Positions 33,265-45,272 of a stretch of 64,000 bases of DNA are shown piece by piece. Source of the stretch: Scolanthus callimorphus (taxonomy: Eukaryota; Cnidaria; Anthozoa; Actiniaria; Edwardsiidae); the NCBI GenBank assembly GCA_033964015.1, contig CM066923.1, forward strand, positions 10,779,879 through 10,843,878. Reading direction: 5' to 3'. Made by a program: the position numbers and the translations under genes. The notes under the pieces are model-generated. The model was not told where the DNA came from, ran no database searches, and saw only the letters and a program-made list of their open reading frames with translations. Numbering within the stretch: the first letter of the stretch is position 1; each line of letters opens with the position of its first letter.

Positions 33265-35657
33265 GTAGACAAATTTGTTTGATTTGAATTGTACAATTCG
33301 TGCCTATGGGCCGATCGGTCTATCTGTCCTGTCTCTCTCTGTGTCTGTCTGTCTGTCCCTGTATGCCTTTCTGTGTGTCTTTCTAACAGAGTGCATCCGA
33401 CTCAACAAATGACTCACCAGCCCATCCAATAGTCCATCAATTCGAATAGCGCTCCGTTGCCCTTAAAACAAAAGCTGCAAGTTGAAGCCCTGTCTAAGTT
33501 CTGATACAACTGATGAGATTTTAGCTCAGGGCTTTTGATTCTAGGCTGCTGTTAAAACTCAGTGGAGCGTAATTCTGACATTGTCTTTTTGTAAAAGTAA
33601 CCGACGCACCCTGACCGCATGCACTGCTTCGCCGCCGTTTTCGTTACCTCCAAAATTCAGCGATTAGTTAAAAAAGCCACATTTTTAGCGTATTTCACAG
33701 TACAAACGCGAGAAAAGCTCGTCCTTTGCATTGATTTAGATTTTCTGATGCAATGAATCATGTAAACAAAAACAAAGCAATGCATTATGGACATGCTAAG
33801 TCGGCTCCTTTAACTTACTCACTGACGACTCGTCGCCATTTCACCCACTCAGTGATTTCGTTGTTTTTCCACAACGCACTGAACAATTAACCCGAAAGAT
33901 TGACCGTTGAACTGAATCGCTGAATCGCTGTCTCTGGTATAGAAATATTTGAGTCTTTTTGTTGTTAATGTTGTTGTTTTTCTGATTATCAAAGGTGATT
34001 CCTTTTCCTTTTCAGCTAGTGACGTCAATCCTTACGGCATTAAAGGGAATCCCGGACTAGTCCATGGTCATCGACCCAGACATCAACTGAATACAGGTTT
34101 TTTCATAATCTGACAATAACTATACTATAGGGCCCGGGGGGACTTCCATATAAAATGTCGCGGTGTTCGACCTATCTTTTAGTTGTTATCGTCACTTGTG
34201 CTACCAATTTGACGAGGAGGGGGTTATAATTCTAAGCCTGAAATTCTTCTTCCGAGGCTTGGATTGCTTGAATGGGAAGTACAAACCTGATCAGCATTTA
34301 CACCGAGTTTGATCGTGACAAAATTACGAAGCGTAGCTATGTCTTTGCCATTACGAAGCGAAGCCATGTCTTTGCTATCTCCTAAGCCTAGTTTTCCATA
34401 ATATAGTCTTATCTGTCGTATCAGTCAACCATGAAACAAAAGAATAATTCCAATTTCCATTGTTTCACGGTCGACTGATGCGACAGATACGACAAATTAG
34501 ACTATATGGAAACCAGGCCTTAGGGAAACATTTATAAGAGCCACACCCGAATTCATATCTGTTAGAAGGGGTGAATTTAATTTCTCCTGTCCAGCACCCC
34601 CGTCTTTATTATATGGGAGTCCCCCCTCCCCGCAATATAGGGTTGCTGTAGCATTTCACTGTGTGAAAGGTAGACCACATGAGGTTCCTCTTGTATAATA
34701 TGAGCCAAAATATCGACAGTATTTCGTATTTCCGTGGCGCTGATATTCAGCCAAGGAAAATGTGCCAAGGGTGAAGTTTTCGTGTTCGCGAACCATTTTT
34801 GTCTCGGTCATAGTTTCTGGGAGTTTTGTTTATTGCTTGTGAATTGCTGACGCTCACTAAACTAACCCTTAAAATCCGTGCGTCTGGTAGGTGTGACCAT
34901 GCTATATTGTTTGTTGTTTTGACTGTACATATCACTTAAACTACAATCATGATTCCGTTCCATTCCTGCCTCTTTCAATGTTGGCTGGAAAATTAGGCTG
35001 CTTATCCAGCTCATCTAGCAACATTGAAAGGGCGGCGAAGGCGGAGGGGAGGCAAGTGTGCCAACGTTTTGCATTTGATTGTAGCTTTAGACCAAATGAT
35101 GGATCGATCTCACTACTTTTACTGCTACGTCATTATCATAGATTGTTATGGACAAAACTACATGTCACGCCCATCGGACACAGGGTCGTTCATGGGAAGT
35201 TTACAGGTGTTGCGTGACATTTTGACATTTAATCCCAGTAAAATAAAAATACCACATTTGAAAAAAGCTCGCCGAAATATACGAAATCCTAAAATTTGAG
35301 GTGGTTTTGATAAATACATCAGAAGATATGAGCGTCGGAAGTTGGTTGAAGTTGGTTGTTTTCCTAGTTTCATGTTGTGGTGGTAACTTTGGGCTGTTTC
35401 TATTTTCTGCAAGCTCTTTTCAAATATGCTATTTTCATGTTATTGTGGTCAAAATTCAACATGCCACGATGCAAACTCCCTATTATTACCACTGACCCTT
35501 TGAGGCTATGTCGGTTATTGATTTTTAATATACCACAACGTGCGCGTTTTCTCGAATTCTGATTGGATCTCAGCCATCGTGCGCGCGTGCTCAAAGAACC
35601 AATGAAACACCGTTTAGATGCGCGTGCGCGTGCGCTGTTTCTGTTTTTATTTTTGTC

Positions 35658-35880
35658 CATTCTCGTACCCAGAGCTCCCCGGCTCGTCTGCTCGCAGGGG
35701 AAGCTCTGGTGACATCCATTTGAGGACCCTTTGCTGATTGGCTGGTTTTGAACGTTGGTGCATGCGCAGAAAGATCTTTCTCTCAACGGCTCTGTATCAA
35801 ATCTCGCGCATGCGTCAGTGGCTGTCACCAGAGCTTCCCCCGCGAGGAAACGATCCCGAGATTTTTGCCTTATTGTTGTG
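35658..35880. repeat. MITE, ACCCAGAGCTC family, copy 3
   Basis: Same family in the opposite body orientation to the copies at 3894 and 26983. The left terminus (TCTCGTACCCAGAGCTCC) is intact; the right end is degraded after the GAGGAAACGA stretch. It lies in the spacer downstream of the SHIP gene. Confidence 0.7.
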
Positions 35881-36360
35881 GCGTAAAACAAATGTACTGT
35901 GGACCCACTCGGCTACGCCCGTATGACCACTTTATGACGTTATTCTGTGGTATATAAGAGGACATACCACGGAAAATTAGAAGACATTTGTTAAAGTGAA
36001 CGGGCTTTCTTAGGCTGGGATATCACGACATAAATCAGCATTCTCAAAACAAATTTAAATGAGCGATGTTTGCAACAAGACTTTTGTACATTTTCTATAA
36101 AAGAATAGAATTTGTTCTGTAAAGTAACAGAAATATTGTAAATTGTAAAATATTTTTAATAATGAATTCAAATATTTTTTTACAAATAAAGTATTTGCAA
36201 CAACATGAGAAATATTCCGTATTCAAGTGCTTGTGTTCCCTAGCCTGCTTGCAAGCGTGAGATAGTAATTTTAGGCATAAATAGCGACGCGGCGACAATT
36301 TTTTTTTCCGAAGACACCCCTCACGGGTTTACAGAGACCTTAACCAGAACGCGAGGGTCG

Positions 36361-36600
36361 TTAAAGGGGCACTCGCACGCTTGCCTGACAAGCAAATAAT
36401 TCAAATCGCAATCCAGTTCCATCCTCTTGATAATAGATAAAACACTATAGATTTACATTGATTTAAACAGTTAAAAGGTCATTAACAAAACTGGACTGTT
36501 ATTTTGGTTATTCCCGGTAAACTTAAATGTATTTTTCGTGATTACAATTAGACTTATTTTTTGACAGGTTGTACAAAAAATAAGCGTGTGCCCCTTTAAA
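36361..36600. repeat. MITE with TTAAAGGGGCACTCGCACG ends, copy 2
   Basis: Reverse-orientation copy of the element at 10612-10856. Length and interior are the same, including the pairing arms and the GATTTGAATTATT block. The right terminus is slightly degraded (GCGTGTGCCCCTTTAA). Confidence 0.85.
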
Positions 36601-36772
36601 CAAGCACAGTACTCACTACAGAATGATATATGTAACAACCACTCATGATCGTAAACTGCATTGTTTAAATTACAGTCCACATTTAGGGATCAGACATCTG
36701 TAAACCGCATTTGAACATTTGCGCTAATTGCGGTATACAAGTGCATACATTTCATGATGCAGTGGCTCGCTG

Positions 36773-39700
36773 CTAACATTCATCTCGAAAGTAATCAAAA
36801 TTCAAATGCTCCCAATTTGACGTTCCATTATCAACCAATCTTAGCTGAGCTGCTTCTCCTCTGTACTTACTCACGTCCCAGCTTTTCTGTGTCATTGTTT
36901 CGTCTTTCGAATTGCCAGTCGCCACAGCAACGACGTTTCCACCAATCAAAAGCTCCGCGCGTGCTTTTCGAGACCACCACCGGAGGCAATCAGAAACGTC
37001 AGCCTCGATCCTTCGATGGTAAAGACTGGTGATGTCAGAGTTCCCATTGGTGCGTCCCTTGAAACTGACCCGCTGGATGAGACGGACTTGGACGGTGTTC
37101 ATAAGTACCAATCCACCAGTCGCCATGGTGATTGGAAGCCATTGTAGGCCCTCTCCTGACGAGTGCATTGTCACCATATGTTGGCTGATTGTTGAAAGCA
37201 GTTCCAGTTTGGGTCCAGTCATTCATACCATCCTCGAAGTCAAATACAGCACATTCTGGTGAGATAAATAAAGGAAAGCGTTTTGGGGAAAAGCCCACCA
37301 ATGAGAGTCAGTGATCTTTGCATGACTTCTTCAGATTAAATAAAAACCAAGGAGTTACTTGAAACCCTCACCAACTGGCCTAAACCTACTGAACCTCAGA
37401 ACATTTTAGAATTAGTCCATGGTAAATTCCAGAACTTTTTGCCATTTCAGGTTTTTCATGAGTACACGTTTTTAGTATTTAAATTTGGGGCCTCTAATTT
37501 GTAAAAAGTTATATTGTTAGCCTTTAAACTTCTTTTCTTTTCGGCTATAACCGGGCCTGGCCTTCGGTTGTTTGTCGTGCAAGATGTCAAGAATTTATCT
37601 GGCAGTAGCTCTCCCTCGCTATTTCATCCCTATCATACGGTCCAGCTCCGCCCTGGCCTGCCTTTTCCCGTTCCGTCACAAAGATTTCTTAAGCCAATCA
37701 CAGCTTGCGTTAACTGATCAACGAATCAAAGTGCTTGGAGGCAGTAAGGGCATGGTCAAGTTACGGTGCGCTCCGTACCGTACGTAACACTGTCAGATGA
37801 AAATCTGCTCTGTCTTACTTTGATGGCAGATGCCTCCACTGTATCCAGTTCCATTGCAGTCGCACTTGAAGCTCATTCCGTCGACTCTCCTCAAACAAGA
37901 CCCGCCATGTAGACATGGACTGGGATGACACGCGTTCTTCACACCACAATTACCAAAAACAGAAGAGCAAATAGTAAAGAACAATTGCAGATGACAGTAA
38001 AACAGTCTTGCGTTTACTACGTATTATTACAGCGGATTTCATATGAGTGTCGTGAGTAATTCGCACTTACTTTGCGTTTACTCCTATACGTTTTGTTCAG
38101 AATTGGTGTATTTACTTTGCGTTTGGTTTACCGCAGTCATGAGATCGGCTCTATTGCAAAAGAAACCCTATACTACTTATTGCTCGACATGTTTAGTTTG
38201 TTTAGCCGATCGAGGGGAGTGCACAATAATACCAAGCACATTATTACTTGTTTTTACCTGCAATCTTGGACAAAATGTGTTGACAAAATTTAGCACCTAT
38301 TGTGAATTCACTCTCGTTGCCGTACAAGAGCTTTAAGCAGACATTTCCCCCCCCCCCCCCCCCCCAATAAATGTTGGTCCTTTCAGCATAAATTCGTTTG
38401 AAGGACCACAGCCAAGAAAACAACATTGAAAAAGGGGGAGGGGGGATACATTTTAGGCGATAGAACCTAGGGATTTCACATCACCTCTTTTTCAACCTAC
38501 TCCTCTTCCATCTTCTCCGTCCCCCCACTTTCCTCGTCTTTATGAACTTATCGCATAGGCCTACTCTGGGTCCAAAGATCGCAGTAATCTTAGGCGATCT
38601 TGGGATTTTTTTCTATATTTCATGTTGTGATCTTGGGCGATGTTGGGCGATACCCGGAGTAGGTCTTCACATGAAGCTCCACCTCATTCTCCATCTCCTC
38701 TTTTTACTCCTACCAGCCTTCCTTCTCCACCTCCATCTTCTTTGTCGCCTTCTCCACCTCCTCCCTTTTTTACTACCCTCATCTTCCTTCTCCGCCTCCT
38801 TCTTCCTTCTCCACCTCCTCCTTCCTTACCTCCTCCTCCTTCTTCTCCACATCCTCCTTCACATCCTCCTTCCTTACTTCCTTCTTCTCCACCTCCTCCT
38901 CCACCTCCTTCCTCTTCTTCTCCACCTCCTCCTCCACATCCTCCTTCTTACCTCCTTCTTCTCCACCTCCTCCTTCCCTACCTCCTTCCTCTTCTTCTCC
39001 ACCTCCTCCTGTCACATCCTCCTTCCTTACCTCCTTCTTCTCCACATCCTGCTTCCTTAACTCCTCCACATCCTCCTCCACATCCTCCTTCCTTACCTCC
39101 TTCTTCTTCTCCACCTCCTTCCTTACCTCGTTCTTCTTCTCCACCTCCTCCTTCCTTAACTCTTTCCTCTTCTCCACTTCCTCTTACTCCATCACCTTCG
39201 TCCCCCCTTTTCTTCGTTCTTTTAAGAATATTTAAAATAATAACTTTCTGTAGTCCCTAGTTTCCCTTCCCTGTGGAAGTTTGTATTTTTACTTTTGACA
39301 TAAACCCACCAAAATAAAATGGTCTAGAATTAGAATTTTATTCCTGAAAGTGTGAATACCCTAGGACGTTGTGTGGGTCCACTGATTATTAGAAATTAAG
39401 ATTGCGACATAAAATGCTTTGTTAATGTTTTGTTAAATTAGTGCCGCCAGACGCAAAGCGTTCTTTGTAATACCACGGAAACATATGTCAACATCAATCC
39501 AAATATGTGACCAGGTAGATTCATGTTAATTTTATCTTTCATCTTGTGAATAATGACCCAACTTATCTAGACATCTAATCTTCACGATCAGTTCTCTCAT
39601 TTCCCGAAAAAGCGAGTACCCATACGAAACTGGGACCACTAGGTATAAAGATTAAAGCAGTGCCCGTTGAATGTCTTACATATGCCATCTCTTCAATAAT

Positions 39701-40129
39701 CTGATCATTTCTAGGTATGCTTTTTACATAATTTTAAAATAGCCTATTCGTTTACAATAAGAAAACGGTTCAAATCACCAACCTGCATCCTAGCGTGAAT
39801 CACTCCTTTCTTTTTCCGCAACAAAATCCTAAAATCCAATTTGATATAGCTGTACAACTCGCATAAAGCTTTGCTTGCTGTCACATGCACATAATTCACT
39901 GCTACGCAACCTTTGGTAGAAACGCATTCATGTAAGCATCGTAAATCATTAAGCACATCTTTCTCTCCCAGTTTTGAAGACGGGTTAAGGAAAAGCCAGT
40001 CAAACACGAAAAGTACTGGTCATTTGTTTTTTTCACGTCGGGTCCTTGGGTCTTGAAAATTGCTACCTGATAACAAAAAACAAGTGCAGTGATAGTAGCA
40101 ATTGTTGTGTTCTTTGGGAAAAATAGCAT
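36773..40129 (-). CDS. Secreted PAN-EGF-FDFEDG domain protein
   Basis: Three exons in compatible phases form one secreted protein of unknown role. Exon 1 (40129-39783) begins with a signal peptide ([13 protein letters not shown]) and a Cys-containing PAN/apple-like segment ([16 protein letters not shown], then LCELYS). Exon 2 (37936-37819) is one EGF module with six cysteines ([12 protein letters not shown] to CDC to GGIC); its acceptor is the least certain, as the only AG is the GAAG before 37936. Exon 3 (37255-36773) carries [26 protein letters not shown] and SPAG motifs and ends YFRDEC. This last module resembles a beta-sandwich domain found in many marine invertebrate secreted proteins; I do not assign it a formal name. 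Frame breaks occur at the A run 40009-40012 and near 37056 and 36965, each fitting one lost base. Function may be extracellular adhesion or recognition (inference). Confidence 0.72.
38032..38160. repeat. Foldback with AGCGGATTTCATATGA ends
   Basis: The left end AGCGGATTTCATATGAGTGTCG pairs loosely with GCAGTCATGAGATCGGCTCT. Interior blocks (TACTTTGCGTTTACTCC and TTTACTTTGCGTTTGG) repeat and match a fragment at about 6120-6190. Member of the GAGCGGATTTCA superfamily. Confidence 0.55.
38680..39195. repeat. Polypyrimidine tract (CTC/TTC repeats), about 500 bp
   Basis: For roughly 500 bp the plus strand is almost only C and T, in units such as CCTCCTTCTTCTCCA, with occasional A. Open frames through it are Leu-, Pro- or Glu/Lys-rich and are artefacts. 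It lies in the first intron of the minus-strand PAN-EGF gene, so that pre-mRNA carries the purine strand. Such tracts can form triplex DNA. Confidence 0.9.
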
Positions 40130-42148
40130 GGCGCTTTTGAAATCCCTTTACATGGACGTTTTCCCCCTAAGAACCGAATGCCACAAAGACCTTTTCCCCC
40201 AAGAACCGAATGCCATAAAGCGTAAATTAAAATGACAGAGGCAACATTCGAACACCTAACCCATTGATTGAATTTCAAAAGGTAATCAGCTAACGTCACT
40301 TTTGTGGTTCCCTTTAGCCAACCAAACTTCAGAGCCTAAATGGCATTTTTCACCTTAACTTTTACAGAAAATACTTAACATAAGATTGATTGAGACGTCA
40401 AGTTTGAAGGAACGGGATTTTTATTTGCTTTTTAAAATCCCAGTTTTCCTTATAGGAAAATGTATGTACTTTATATCAACGTTGCAAGGCAGTCTAATAT
40501 AAGGCCATTGCGTCTAGTTGAGTATTTTTTATACTCTTTAAGAGTGCTTTGTTTAAGCGCTACATGGCGAATATAACTTTTTTATTATGGCCAGATGGTT
40601 AAGATGAATTTCTAGATCAGCAGCCCTCTTTACAAGTCTCAAGTGGACGTGGACGTTCTGACATGGGAAGGAAGCGAATTAAATTAAACATTTTAAGGTT
40701 ACTGAGAACCGTCGCGCACGTGCTCGAAAAAACAATCATACACGTCCTTAGTTTAACCAAAACATGTCAACCTATATATCGTTGGAAAGCTTATAGAATG
40801 GACTAGCGGGCTATGCCAAAAATACATAATTTTTTCATAAATTTAATTTTTTTAAGGTTTTATTTAAAATTCGGGTGTGACAATTTCAAGAGATAACGCT
40901 GTTGAACTGCTGGACCTTGACTCCCAAGTAACACATTGTTTTATTCCTCAAGGTGTTTCTCAAAAAACCGTGTCGGCGTTTTTTTTCAATTTTGCTTTGT
41001 TCAAAAGTTATGGAACTTTTAAATTTCAAAGGTCAAATTTTATAGAATTTCCACGCTCTAAAAATCGTAACTTTTTAACTAAACAAAATTAACAACAAAA
41101 AAACGCAGACACGGTTTTTGAGAAACACCTTTAAGGATTTTTTAAAAAACAATACGTTAATTGGGAGTCATGGTCCAGCAGTACGACAGCGTTAGCTCGT
41201 AAATTGGCACACCGAAATATTTAAATCAATGCTTTTAAAAAATTATAGGTATCAATAAGTGATTTCTTTGTGCCATAGCCCGCTAGTCCATTCTACAAGC
41301 TTTCCAATGATATATAGGTTGTTATTATATAAACACCAATGAAATACCAGGTGATCTCCCGCGCGAAAACTTGATATCTTCACACGTGAAAATATCATGT
41401 TATTTTCACATGTGAAAATATCACACTTGCCTTTGCTGAATGCTCGATTTTTAAGCTTAACTCAAATAAAATTTGAATTTGGTATTTCATTGATGTTTAT
41501 ATAATAAACAGAACATTACATGACCGCTTGGAGATACGAATTTTACCTTCTCGTGTTAAAAATTTATCTCACGAGTGAGCGCTTCGTATCTCCGCGCGGC
41601 CATGGTAATATCCTCTATATATAATTTGGTACGCCGTGTATGATTGTTTTTCCGAGGACGTGCCGCGAAGGTTCTCAGTAACCTTAATATAAATCGAACT
41701 CATTTATAAAGAAAGGTTGGGAGTGAGATACTAAGCGAGAAACAGCGAACGTTCAGATAAAGAAACCTGGATGTTTTCTGAATATTTTTTGGCTTCGTAT
41801 TGCGTGAAAACTGGGCAGAAGCCAGAAGGCCGTGGGATTACAAATCTGGTAAAAAGCGTGTAAGGACATTTTGGTGATTTGCGAATACGGCGCGATTTCG
41901 CAAATCCCCCTGTTCCGGGGCAAAAAAAGGCTCCCCTGTGGAAATCCCAATAATCGAGAGCCAACAAGAATGTAATCAAACAGTTAGTTTTATTATGACT
42001 GTGCAACGGGATACCTGTGGAACATAGCGTGACGACCGCTGACTTGCATGATTAATTTCTAACCATTTGCATAAAAATCATACGGAAAGTTGTTGTCGTC
42101 TGGGTTCGCCATTATTGTAGTTCAACTAGTGAACTCCCAGTTTTCAAG
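40130..42148. other. Spacer upstream of CALHM copy 1
   Basis: Holds the promoters of two divergent genes (PAN-EGF on the left, CALHM copy 1 on the right) and a 1-kb foldback (40694-41690). No coding exon was recognised. Confidence 0.6.
40694..41690. repeat. 1-kb foldback with GGTTACTGAGAACC ends
   Basis: AAGGTTACTGAGAACCGTCG at the left pairs with the complement ending at 41688. Inner pairs include AATCATACACG/CGTGTATGATT, TTGGAAAGCTTATAGAATGG and its complement, and a central pair containing GTGTTTCTCAAAAACCGTGT-like sequence. A second palindromic unit with TATCTTCACACGTGAAAATA lies near its right end (41340-41620). No transposase is present. Confidence 0.85.
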
Positions 42149-43285
42149 ATGTCTCTCTCTTTGGCTGCCCTCGTAACCAATTTCAAATCAGTGCTCAAAA
42201 GCCAAGGCGGCACAGTACGAAATGTTGTGATGGTTCTGATCGTGTTTGGCATGCAAGCCATCGTTTCAGGCGAAGACCTGTTCAAATGTCCAAGTGTAGA
42301 CTACAGAGCCTACGGAGCGATGTTTATATTTCTTCCCGGTCTTCTGCTCTTCTTGATCTCGCTCTTTCTAAACGAAGGATTCTGGAAAATTGTGACTGGA
42401 TGTTGTTATCAAGAGGAACCACAGCGCAGAGACGTCAAGAAACGCACTTGCCCGTGTTTCTTTCCAAGGTGGGGCTGCTCAAAGAAACTATTGGAAGTCA
42501 TATTCTACAGTCTCATAGCAACATGTCTCTGGGTGTTCTGGGCTTTCTTGAAAAGGGATTATTATACGTGTGCTGTCTTGGGGAATCAAGCAGCCAGACT
42601 TTTGAACACGACCGCAGAACAGAAATTGAAAATTCTCGAAGATTATCAGAAAGCAAACGACACCTCCCAGGTTATCGCCTTCGTTCTACTCGGCGTTATG
42701 TTGTTTCTTCCCTTTACAATCCTGACAGCTTACCGATGTTGTTTCCAGCGACCGATCTCTAAAATTCCAAGTCCTTATCAATACAAAAGCCTGGAGGCCG
42801 ACTCAGCAGTTGCGACGTTCAAGACGAAAATGGAAGAGCTCGCCAAAGCACAGGGACAGCGAAAAGCGGAAATGTATTTCGCGGAGCAGACCCTTACAGA
42901 CAAAAACCCGTCGGACATTCTTATTCAAGCTTACGAAGATCTTACAAAGATTGATAAATATTCAGACGCATTCCCTGCGCTAGACGAATACAAGTCAATC
43001 GAGGCGAATGCTGCTGTAGCAGCTTTCAAAACTCATGCTGAAACTGCAGGCAAAGAGCGAGTTGCCATTACATTCACCGACAAAACTTTTACTGAATTCG
43101 AGGAAAAAGACCCCTTTATGTTGGTGGAAAACGTTTATGACTCCATGGTTGATAGATACCCGAGGACGACGGGAGATCGTAGCCAACCTTGGATCAAAGA
43201 AAATGAAGATTCTTTGTCGGGAAACGGAGGGCACGTGAAAAGCGGGAAGAAACATGTGGATGTCGAGATGACGGCAAACTTGTAA
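42149..43285 (+). CDS. CALHM-family large-pore channel, copy 1
   Basis: A single-exon, 378-residue ORF with the calcium homeostasis modulator layout: short N-terminal helix, then four membrane helices at about 26-40, 53-75, 114-134 and 173-197, with both termini in the cytosol. Family-like features include FKCPS after helix 1, WKIVTGCC in the intracellular loop, and C141 after helix 3, suited to an extracellular disulfide with C47. CALHM proteins assemble into large-pore channels that pass ions and ATP. The C-terminal region contains two related units, about 212-268 and 281-333, each opening YKS[LI]EA and continuing through VAxFKT to a DLT/DSM end. Mammalian CALHMs are intronless or nearly so in this part. 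Start chosen at the first ATG, after a run in which the paralogue also begins. Confidence 0.9.
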   Translation: MSLSLAALVTNFKSVLKSQGGTVRNVVMVLIVFGMQAIVSGEDLFKCPSVDYRAYGAMFIFLPGLLLFLISLFLNEGFWKIVTGCCYQEEPQRRDVKKRTCPCFFPRWGCSKKLLEVIFYSLIATCLWVFWAFLKRDYYTCAVLGNQAARLLNTTAEQKLKILEDYQKANDTSQVIAFVLLGVMLFLPFTILTAYRCCFQRPISKIPSPYQYKSLEADSAVATFKTKMEELAKAQGQRKAEMYFAEQTLTDKNPSDILIQAYEDLTKIDKYSDAFPALDEYKSIEANAAVAAFKTHAETAGKERVAITFTDKTFTEFEEKDPFMLVENVYDSMVDRYPRTTGDRSQPWIKENEDSLSGNGGHVKSGKKHVDVEMTANL

Positions 43286-43771
43286 ATCAAACTGTATGTT
43301 ACCTGATGTTAGATGTACATGAAACGCTAAACTGTTTCATGTCAATCAGTTTGGAAAATGTTTGTAGATCAATTCAAGTCGCATCTGTTTTTCGCATCTT
43401 TGTTTTCGTAGCTCTACTGGATTGTAAAGTTTGTATAAACAGAGAGAGTAGAAGGTAGAAGGGCATAGATTAATGTAAAGCTTTAAAATAGGAAGCCCTT
43501 TCGTTCGCCACCCGACTATTGTTGCCAAACTGTTTCCGAAGTTTGCAGACGGGGTTGTAGACGAGGTTTGCTGACCTTTTACAGAATCACTTTTGTAGAA
43601 GTTGTAGAACACTTCAAATTGGATATCTAAGCTATGAGCTTAGAGCATTGCAGATATTTCTTTTCTGCAGCTCTTAATTACGAAGTTGAAAAACACAAGT
43701 AAAAGAAATAGCAGGGAGATAAAAAGTAATCTCTGCCCACAGGCAACTCAAACTGGATTGTAATGTTATGC

Positions 43772-43824
43772 AGTTTGTCCAGTTAGTTTGTCCAGTTAGT
43801 TTGTCCAGTTAGTTTGTCCAGTTA
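43772..43824. repeat. 13-bp tandem repeat, four copies
   Basis: AGTTTGTCCAGTT is repeated four times head to tail without a mismatch, about 490 bp downstream of the stop of CALHM copy 1. Confidence 0.9.
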
Positions 43825-44417
43825 GAGACGATGGATTATAAAATCTTGAAAGTACAAGCTGTAAAATGACTTTGATTCCTTTATTATGCAGTGTACTCAC
43901 TATCAGCATTCTGATTGACTGAGAGCCAGAGTCCAGACAACACCGGACTGTATGTAGATCTCCCTGGTAAATTTCTTGCGATTTCTCATACTGTTGTTTG
44001 TATTTGAAACACAATGTGTGCTTCCAGAAAATATCCATCCCAGAGGGGTGGGGGGAGACAATTTACCAATTTCTTCCATAAAAATATGGAAATTCCAGAG
44101 AGGTGGGGGTGGGGTCACTTTTCAGATACAGATAGTCTTTATTACTCACAAAACGCCAGTGATGGTGTGTATTGCATATCATTTTCTGGAACCACACAAT
44201 CTTCCAATTTTGGGGCTTTCGGTGTTGGTAGGTATGAAAAGTGCAGGCACAGCCTCCCAATATATACACAGGATTTTGCAAATCTACAGGCCAAGCTCAT
44301 GGATGCACTACAGTACTTCTATGTAGATGTTCAGGCTGTGTAGCACTGTGACTGCGTAGCACTAAGTACAACAGAGTGGAGATAAGGAATTAACCTTGTG
44401 TGTAAGCTGAAGTGCTG

Positions 44418-44600
44418 ATGGGCATAGCCAGGAATTTTGGTTGGTTGGGGGGGGGGGGGGGGGGGGGTAGTGTAAACGTGGGATGAAAATTTTCAAATTT
44501 CCGCCACCAAATACAGTAAATGTATGGGAAAATCTCCTAAGAAAGGGGGGGGGCAGCAGCCTGTGCCCTCCACCAACCCAAATTCCTGGCTATGCCCTGT
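44418..44600. repeat. Poly-G element with GGCATAGCCAGGAATT ends
   Basis: GGGCATAGCCAGGAATTTTGG and the complement near 44580-44600 bound a G run of about 20 and a second G run. The structure matches the GGGCCGTAGC elements at 1274 and 19863. Confidence 0.7.
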
Positions 44601-44865
44601 GTCCCTCAGCTTACAGACAAGGTTAATTCCTTATTTCCACTACAGTACTTGTACTACAGTACTTGTACTCAGTGACAAAGAGTGTATAATAGTCAATATA
44701 TTTTACATTGTATATAGTTCATGTATATAATTATCTTGCCTGAAAATAAAGTTACAAGTATCTGCTGACAAAAAGCAAACACGCCTGCCCTTCAGTTTAC
44801 GCTCACGCCTTCGGTTGGATCTTTTGACTACTTTAGACACTCTTCTGGTATGAAAAAGAGAAAAG

Positions 44866-45272
44866 TAGAATAGACCAGTTGGCGGTTTATTCCGCCATTT
44901 GATAGGAGTGGTCATGAATTAGCAAAAGATGTCACATTCACTGGAAAGAGCCCGGAAAGAGCCCCTCAAATGTAGAAGTAGACATGCCAATTTGTAGCGC
45001 CATAGCATGGAAACTAGCGAAGATATGGCTTTTTGCAAAGTCGGAAATTTTACAGAGGTTTGTATGATGAGGTGCAAACGGTTTGCATCTCACCATACAA
45101 CCAATGTAAAATCTTTGAACTTTTCGGGATCATATCTTCACTAGTTTTCATCCTATGGTGCTATAAACTGGCAAACCTACTAAATTCGGGATGCTCTTTC
45201 CACTAATGGCGAAAATGTTCTGCGAAATCGCTCCTATCAAATGGCGGAATAAACTGCTCACTGGTCTATTGG
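44866..45272. repeat. Palindromic element with TAGACCAGT...GGCGG ends
   Basis: AATAGACCAGTTGGCGGTTT pairs with AACTGCTCACTGGTCTATT; CGCCATTTGATAGGAG pairs with CTCCTATCAAATGGCG. The centre is a hairpin around GATGAGGTGCAAACGGTTTG. Its overall plan is like the element at 11831-12224. Confidence 0.8.

Larger units (their letters stand above)
33265..36772. other. Repeat-rich spacer between the SHIP and PAN-EGF genes
   Basis: No convincing gene. It should hold the SHIP 3' UTR, but no clear polyadenylation signal was identified. Contents: a CCCTAAGAGATA-family element (34128-34640) into which a foldback with TTTTCCATA arms is set (34390-34515), a dispersed repeat (34870-35190) related to 3740-4245 and 19190-19440, and the MITEs at 35658 and 36361. 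Confidence 0.6.

Noticed and set aside
34016..34110. Exon-like stretch after a good polypyrimidine tract, reading DVNPYGIKGNPGLVHGHRP
   Set aside because: It lies after the SHIP stop, the downstream donor is poor and no family match is known to me. It could be an alternative 3' exon, but nothing ties it to a gene.
35400..35891. 163-residue minus-strand open frame
   Set aside because: Most of it is the MITE copy at 35658; the same peptide pieces appear from the other copies of the element.
38640..39260. Long open frames of 206, 172 and 132 residues
   Set aside because: They are translations of the polypyrimidine tract (Pro/Ser/Leu on one strand, Glu/Lys on the other) and have no exon context.
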